This document shows, piece after piece, positions 59,643-64,000 of a DNA stretch of 64,000 nucleotides (the first letter of the stretch is position 1; each line of letters opens with the position of its first letter). Origin of the DNA: Halobacillus sp. A1 (GTDB lineage: Bacteria; Bacillota; Bacilli; Bacillales; Halobacillaceae); the NCBI RefSeq assembly GCF_024189295.1, contig NZ_JAIZEN010000001.1, positions 372,001 through 436,000 of the forward strand. Direction: 5' to 3'. A model generated the notes under the pieces. It did not search any database, was not told where the DNA came from, and saw only the letters and a list, made by a program, of their open reading frames with translations. The position numbers and the translations under genes are program-made.

Positions 59643-60242
59643 ATGATTGTCCAACCTTTATTAGCTATACGGGTACTTGCTTTTATTACTGCCATAATCT
59701 TGTTCTGGCTTGTATCTACCCAAACTAAAGAAGTTAAAAAACACGTAACTGAAGGGTTTGTTTCCTTCCTGACTACATGGATTTTATTGTTCATTGGGGC
59801 AAAGCTCCTGACGAAGTGGCAGCTTTTATTGGATCACCCTATAGCACTGCTTGCTTATCCAAGTGGAACACTAGAGTTTTACATAGCAACGGCAGCCATT
59901 ACAGTTATCAAATTATATAAAAACAAATCGAGTATATATACTCATGAATATGTGCAGTTAATAGCATTCAGCTGGTTTAGTTTTTCAGTATTTACTATCG
60001 TATTTAATGATGAAGGTGCTTGGAGCGAATTGATCCTCACATTTTTGTTCATTATTCTAATCACTCTAGTTAACATTCCTATCTTAACAGTGATCTTTAT
60101 AGTTCTTTTAACAGGGATATATGGGTTATTCTATCCTTCTCCTGAACTAATGGGATACCGAATGGATCCGTGGTTTTATATAGGTATAGCCCTGCTATGT
60201 AGTTTACTGTTGTTATTTGATAAAAGGAGAGATTTACCATGA
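59643..60242 (+). CDS. Polytopic membrane protein of unknown function, coupled to ccdA
   Basis: A 199-residue protein with five or six hydrophobic segments, starting VQPLLAIRVLAFITAIILFW and ending in FYIGIALLCSLLLLFDKRRD. No family recognised. Its TGA overlaps the ccdA ATG (ATGA), so the two are translationally coupled and probably work together in thiol-redox or cytochrome c maturation. GAGGTATT is the only ribosome-like sequence before the start. Confidence 0.65.
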   Translation: MIVQPLLAIRVLAFITAIILFWLVSTQTKEVKKHVTEGFVSFLTTWILLFIGAKLLTKWQLLLDHPIALLAYPSGTLEFYIATAAITVIKLYKNKSSIYTHEYVQLIAFSWFSFSVFTIVFNDEGAWSELILTFLFIILITLVNIPILTVIFIVLLTGIYGLFYPSPELMGYRMDPWFYIGIALLCSLLLLFDKRRDLP

Positions 60243-60985
60243 CAGATGTGACAATATGGCTTGCTTTTGGTGCTGGAGTTATTTCCTTTTTGTCTCCTTG
60301 CACCCTTCCATTATTCCCAGCCTATCTATCTTACATAACTGGTATGAGTGTAAAGGAAATTAAGGAAGATCAGAGTATAAAGGTGAAAAAGAAAATTCTG
60401 TCTCACTCCGCTTTCTTTCTTATAGGGGTGTCTACTATTTTTATTAGTTTAGGCATAGGTGCTTCTTATTTAGGAAATTTTATTCAAGGTTTATTAACAG
60501 GGGAAACGGGGCTTTTCATACAGCGAATGGCTGGGATTTTTATTATTATTATGGGTTTATTTGTAGCAGGATGGCTGAACTTTCGGTGGTTAATGAAAGA
60601 GAAACGTATGACCTTTAAACCGAGATCTTCGTTTAATTATCTGGGCACCTTATTTGCAGGGATGGGTTTCGCAGCAGGGTGGACTCCTTGTATTGGTCCA
60701 ATTTTTGCGTCAATTTTAATGCTGTCTGCCTCCAATCCCACCCAGGGAATCTTGTATACAATCGTTTATGTCGTAGGGTTTGCTATCCCGTTTTTAGCCT
60801 TTTCTTTTTTTATAGGATCGACAAAATTCATTTTGAAATACAGTGAGAGGATCCTTAAATTAGGTGGAGCTTCAATGGTTATTGTTGGTGTTTTGCTGTA
60901 CACAGGTTTTATGACTCGCTTTTCTACCATGCTGTTAAACCTTGTCCAGGACACTTGGCTTTCTAACTTAGGCATAATTTTTTAA
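60239..60985 (+). CDS. ccdA: CcdA thiol-disulfide transmembrane electron carrier
   Basis: A 248-residue CcdA/DsbD-beta type protein with six membrane helices. The two redox Cys are in FLSPCTLPLFPAYLSYITGM and GWTPCIGPIFASILM, in the positions conserved in CcdA. It carries reducing power from cytoplasmic thioredoxin to extracytoplasmic thioredoxin-like proteins; the ResA-like gene 18 bp downstream is the natural partner. Confidence 0.92.
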   Translation: MTDVTIWLAFGAGVISFLSPCTLPLFPAYLSYITGMSVKEIKEDQSIKVKKKILSHSAFFLIGVSTIFISLGIGASYLGNFIQGLLTGETGLFIQRMAGIFIIIMGLFVAGWLNFRWLMKEKRMTFKPRSSFNYLGTLFAGMGFAAGWTPCIGPIFASILMLSASNPTQGILYTIVYVVGFAIPFLAFSFFIGSTKFILKYSERILKLGGASMVIVGVLLYTGFMTRFSTMLLNLVQDTWLSNLGIIF

Positions 60986-61003
60986 ACTGAAAGGAGAGTA
61001 AAT

Positions 61004-61570
61004 ATGAAAAAATGGGTAGTAGTCCTTTTCGTAACGGCGTTGTTCGGCTGGGCTGTATACGACTTAACTGAGCCGGAAGAGGAAACGGGTGATAAAGAAG
61101 GTGAGAAGGCACAAATGGTCGCGGAAGGACCGGCGACTGACGATCCAGAAACGGGTTTAGATAAAGGTCAACTAGCTCCAGATTTTTCATTAGAACGATT
61201 AAATGGTGAGGAAACAAAGTTGTCTGATTTACGAGGCAAGAAAGTTATGCTGAACTTCTGGGCTACTTGGTGTCCGCCATGTCGTGCTGAAATGCCAGAT
61301 ATGGAGAAATTTCATCAAAACGAAGACGTAGAAATTTTAGCTGTTAATTTAACTGAAACTGAGTCTTCCGTTGGCGATGTGGAAGAATTCGCTGACGAGT
61401 TCGGTCTTTCTTTTCAAATCTTAAAGGATAAAAATTCAGAAGTTTCAACGATATATGAAGTGAATCCTGTACCAACTTCCGTGTTTATCGATGAAGAGGG
61501 CAAGATTCAGTCGGTCATGCTCGGAGCTATGAATTATGATATGATGCTGCAACGCTTAGAAGAATTATAG
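61004..61570 (+). CDS. ResA/StoA-like membrane-anchored thiol-disulfide oxidoreductase
   Basis: A 188-residue TlpA-family protein. Residues 1-20 are an uncleaved signal anchor, followed by an acidic linker, then the thioredoxin domain from about residue 55: APDFSLERLNGEETKLSDLR, NFWATWCPPCRAEMP (Cys90, Cys93) and the cis-Pro segment NPVPTSVFIDEEGKI. It reduces disulfides outside the membrane, for example in apocytochrome c, using electrons from CcdA. GAAAGGAGAG precedes the ATG. Whether it is ResA, StoA or a paralogue cannot be decided. Confidence 0.88.
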   Translation: MKKWVVVLFVTALFGWAVYDLTEPEEETGDKEGEKAQMVAEGPATDDPETGLDKGQLAPDFSLERLNGEETKLSDLRGKKVMLNFWATWCPPCRAEMPDMEKFHQNEDVEILAVNLTETESSVGDVEEFADEFGLSFQILKDKNSEVSTIYEVNPVPTSVFIDEEGKIQSVMLGAMNYDMMLQRLEEL

Positions 61571-61584
61571 GAGTTGGTTAATGC

Positions 61585-62271
61585 GTGATAAAACCAAAAA
61601 TTTTAGTAGTAGAAGATGACGTGAAAATCTCCAATCTTATTAAAATTTATTTAGAAAAAAATAGTTATAATGTGGTCCAGGCCTATGATGGCGAGGAAGC
61701 GAAACATGTTTATGAGCAGCATTCTCCGTGTTTGATTATTTTGGATTTAATGCTGCCGAAAGTCAGTGGGGAAGAATTTTGTCAATGGGTGAAAAAAGGA
61801 GAATCAGATGACCCATCTCTCATTATGCTCTCTGCTAAAGCGAGAACGGACGATAAAATTAGCGGTCTGAGACTGGGAGCAGATGACTACATGACGAAAC
61901 CATTCAGCCCGGAGGAACTGGTGGCACATGTGGAGGCGGTTTTAAGACGAACAGGTCACTTCTGCCAAAAAATTGCGGTAGACGGCCTGGTGATTAAACC
62001 TCGTAAAGGTGAAGTCCTGCTTAATGGAGAGCTAATTGAATTAACTAACTATGAGTTTAACTTACTTTATTTTTTAATGGAAAATCCTGATCAAGTTTTT
62101 ACGAGAGAACAGTTGGTGAACCAGATCCACCCTTATGGAGATGCGGATATCATGTCCCGTACAATTGATGCTCATATAAAAAAGCTTCGTAGAAAGATAG
62201 AGGAAGATTCATCCCGTCCTGTGCGAATTGTCACAGTTAGAGGAATGGGGTATAAATTTCATGGAGCTTAA
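61585..62271 (+). CDS. OmpR-family response regulator
   Basis: A 228-residue regulator. The receiver has the acidic pair Asp11/Asp12, phosphoacceptor Asp54 in IILDLMLPK, and TKPF with the conserved Lys. The winged-helix output domain (residues about 130-226) has LTNYEFNLLYFLMENPDQVF and RTIDAHIKKLRRKIE. The GTG start at 61585 follows TAGGAGTTGG. It is in one operon with CcdA and the ResA-like protein and overlaps the kinase gene, so it may sense redox or envelope state. Confidence 0.9.
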   Translation: MIKPKILVVEDDVKISNLIKIYLEKNSYNVVQAYDGEEAKHVYEQHSPCLIILDLMLPKVSGEEFCQWVKKGESDDPSLIMLSAKARTDDKISGLRLGADDYMTKPFSPEELVAHVEAVLRRTGHFCQKIAVDGLVIKPRKGEVLLNGELIELTNYEFNLLYFLMENPDQVFTREQLVNQIHPYGDADIMSRTIDAHIKKLRRKIEEDSSRPVRIVTVRGMGYKFHGA

Positions 62272-63346
62272 TAAATTTTTACCTTCAAGGTTATGGATGA
62301 AACTGACGATTATTAATGTTTCACTTCTCATCCTGCTTGTATTATTTACAGGTTTGATCATTTACGACACGGCCTGCTATTTGGCTTCTAATTTAGTGGG
62401 AATGGGAAGTCAAACTCAGTTTTCCTTTAATTCCTCTCTTTTATCTTTCTCTCTATTAGTAAGTGTTATTGTAATTTTATTCGGTGGTGTGCTATATGCC
62501 GTCATTACGAAAAGGATGTTAAGGCCTGTTAAAGAATTATCTCATGCAATGGAATTATTTAAATCCGGCCATTATCCTAAGCCTATTCCCCCTAAGTCTC
62601 ATGATGAAATAAGCGAGTTAGTTCAGCATTTTAATCACTTAATTGTATTACTTCAAGAACAAGAGAAGAATCGGAACCAAATGTTAAGCGATTTGTCCCA
62701 TGAATTAAGAACTCCACTGTCTAATTTGCGTGGATATTTAGAAGCTCTGGAAAAAGGTGTTCTGGCTGGTGATAGAGATATTTATAAGTCATTAGCAGAA
62801 GAGACAGAAAGAGTGACTGGTTTAGTTCAACAATTAGATATCGTAAAAGAATGGGACAGATCCAGTACTGATAGAGTACTTTCAAAGGAAAGTGTTCAAG
62901 TAGATGAACTTGTGAATCAGGTTATCCGACTATTTGAATTGGAAATCGAACGAGTGCAAGTTCACATAGATACAAACTTGGAAGAAAAAGAAATGATGAT
63001 TCATAGAGAAGGGATTCAACAAGTGCTGACGAACCTTTTAAATAACATGATTGAGTATCGTAGTGAGGACACTTCACTGATTCAAATAAACGGTCAGCTT
63101 CAGGAAGGTTATTATTACATATCAATTGCGGGAAAGGGTCAGTACATTCCGGTAGAAAATAAAGAAAAAGTATTTGAGAGGCTTTATAGAGTTGACCCTT
63201 CACGAAGCAGAGTAATTGGTGGAACAGGTCTAGGGTTATCTATAAGTAAAGAGATTATCGAGCATCATGGCGGTGAAATCTGGTTGGAAACAGACGGATA
63301 CAATCACATTTTTCATTTGACTATTCCTACTAAGAGCGGACTTTAG
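62261..63346 (+). CDS. Membrane sensor histidine kinase with degenerate G1 box
   Basis: A 361-residue kinase: two membrane helices (about 15-35 and 60-85) with a short outside loop, a HAMP-like KRMLRPVKELSHAMELFKSG, HisKA with His147 in SDLSHELRTPLSNLRGYLEA, and an ATPase domain with N box VLTNLLNNMIEY and G2 GGTGLGLSI. The G1 box reads SIAGKGQYIP where DXGXGI is expected, so the ADP-adenine-binding Asp is Gly and the second Gly is Tyr. ATG 62261 overlaps the regulator stop; an upstream TTG at 62228 is less likely. Confidence 0.85.
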   Translation: MELNKFLPSRLWMKLTIINVSLLILLVLFTGLIIYDTACYLASNLVGMGSQTQFSFNSSLLSFSLLVSVIVILFGGVLYAVITKRMLRPVKELSHAMELFKSGHYPKPIPPKSHDEISELVQHFNHLIVLLQEQEKNRNQMLSDLSHELRTPLSNLRGYLEALEKGVLAGDRDIYKSLAEETERVTGLVQQLDIVKEWDRSSTDRVLSKESVQVDELVNQVIRLFELEIERVQVHIDTNLEEKEMMIHREGIQQVLTNLLNNMIEYRSEDTSLIQINGQLQEGYYYISIAGKGQYIPVENKEKVFERLYRVDPSRSRVIGGTGLGLSISKEIIEHHGGEIWLETDGYNHIFHLTIPTKSGL

Positions 63347-63371
63347 AAATTTTTTCTAAGTCCGCTATTTT
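63335..63371 (+). terminator. Intrinsic terminator overlapping the kinase stop
   Basis: AGCGGACTT-AGAAA pairs with TTTCT-AAGTCCGCT, then ATTTTT. The stem begins inside the last codons of the kinase gene. Confidence 0.8.
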
Positions 63372-63607
63372 TATCCTGTCATCTTCAGTTTGTCCCCTTC
63401 CATTTTAGGGTAATAGATATTATTGGTAATAATACAGGATTTTTGTCGTATTTGCTTTTACGCTTTGGTTTGATAATTTAGAAAAGCACCCTTCACTTTT
63501 AACACAGACCACACAGATTTGGCAGAATTTTCAGAAACATATCATCTTTTAGTCAGACATATAAGATGTATTAGAGCTTTACAATAACAAGTTAAGGAGG
63601 CAAATGT

Positions 63608-64000
63608 ATGAATTTAACAGTAAAAATATTCATAGGTTTGATTTTAGGTTTAGCTGTTGGTTTAACCCTGAATTTAACAGCACCGGATTTATTCGATACT
63701 TTGAATACTTACTTATTTGATCCATTAGGTACCATATTTCTTAATTTAATTAAAATGCTAGTCGTACCGATTGTATTTTTATCCATTGCTCTTGGTACAG
63801 CTTCATTAGGAGATCCGAAAAAGCTTGGACGAATCGGCGGAAAAACAATCGCTTTTTTCCTGGTGTCTACAACTTTCGCCATTACCATTGCGCTGGTCCT
63901 GGCTTTCATATTTGAACCGGGTAATGCAAATATTGATCCTTCTGGTGCGGATTATGAGCAGCAGGAAGAGTCCCCAGGGGTAGTAGAAACATTTACGAAT
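63608..64000 (+). CDS. Dicarboxylate/amino acid:cation symporter, N-terminal part (cut by window end)
   Basis: The first 131 residues of a DAACS-family transporter (GltP/GltT/DctP type). It begins MNLTVKIFIGLILGLAVGLT and has DPLGTIFLNLIKMLVVPIVF followed by SIALGTASLGDPKKLGRIGG, the N-terminal signature of this family, then the third helix FLVSTTFAITIALVLAFIFE. AAGGAGG lies 7 nt before the ATG. Probably a sodium- or proton-coupled glutamate/aspartate or C4-dicarboxylate importer. The rest lies beyond the window. Confidence 0.88.
   Translation, partial: MNLTVKIFIGLILGLAVGLTLNLTAPDLFDTLNTYLFDPLGTIFLNLIKMLVVPIVFLSIALGTASLGDPKKLGRIGGKTIAFFLVSTTFAITIALVLAFIFEPGNANIDPSGADYEQQEESPGVVETFTN

Noticed and set aside
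1-64000. CRISPR arrays, tRNA or rRNA genes, insertion sequences
   Set aside because: No regularly spaced repeats, cloverleaf-type sequences, rRNA segments or transposase genes were recognised on either strand.

Overview
The window reads as chromosome of a low-to-moderate GC Gram-positive spore-former of the Bacillaceae, most likely a moderately halophilic lineage near Halobacillus (inference). The evidence is AGGAGG-type ribosome sites, frequent GTG/TTG starts, and a set of Bacillus-type genes: EpsG/EpsL/EpsM/EpsN/EpsF, SinR, SigO-RsoA-YvrJ, TcyABC, a CYP152 P450, YutJ-like NDH-2 and many acidic proteins. No rRNA, tRNA, insertion sequence, CRISPR array or integrase was seen.

Region 1 (1-17828) is a long same-strand exopolysaccharide operon. 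It holds an EpsG-type polymerase, GalE, an EpsL/M/N trio that matches bacillosamine-type priming (PglC/D/E-like), a SinR-like regulator embedded in the operon, four GT4 and four GT2 glycosyltransferases (one cut by the window edge), a PglK-like ABC flippase, and two less usual members: a ParB/Srx-motif protein and an APH-fold kinase. From about 8.9 kb on the DNA becomes visibly more AT-rich, which suggests transfer. After a decayed-looking gap come a UDP-glucuronate decarboxylase and a phosphoesterase (18396-20269).

Region 2 (20364-23960) has two phage-like genes, an Fn3/lectin-like protein and a beta-helix tailspike with a C-terminal carbohydrate-binding module, without any other phage gene.

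Region 3 (24238-34357) is the main discovery: a paeninodin-type lasso peptide operon in the order C1-A1-C2-A2-K-B1-B2-N-D-phosphoesterase. Two asparagine-synthetase-like cyclases are each followed by their own unannotated precursor gene (26193-26324 and 28452-28613). Both precursors end in Ser, the residue that the HPr-kinase-like K enzymes of this family phosphorylate. The second has an unusually long core (35 residues) with two Cys. GTTCTYT motifs (the SinR consensus) occur as a direct repeat before C1 and as a perfect palindrome between A1 and C2, linking the cluster by inference to the SinR-like gene in region 1.

Region 4 (34519-64000) is mostly ordinary chromosome: MFS transporter, SDR/hydrolase pair, CstA, the SigO-YvrJ-RsoA locus, an OYE and an FMN reductase, CYP152 peroxygenase, TatD, an ATP-grasp protein, a small holin-like toxin candidate, YutJ-like oxidoreductase, glutamate dehydrogenase, a TcyABC-like cystine importer, a C45 acyltransferase, glycerate kinase, a MNT/HEPN pair with a ruined HEPN motif, DinB, a CcdA/ResA-like/two-component operon whose kinase has a degenerate ATP-binding G1 box, and the start of a dicarboxylate symporter. 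Several gaps hold likely repeats or orphan terminators.
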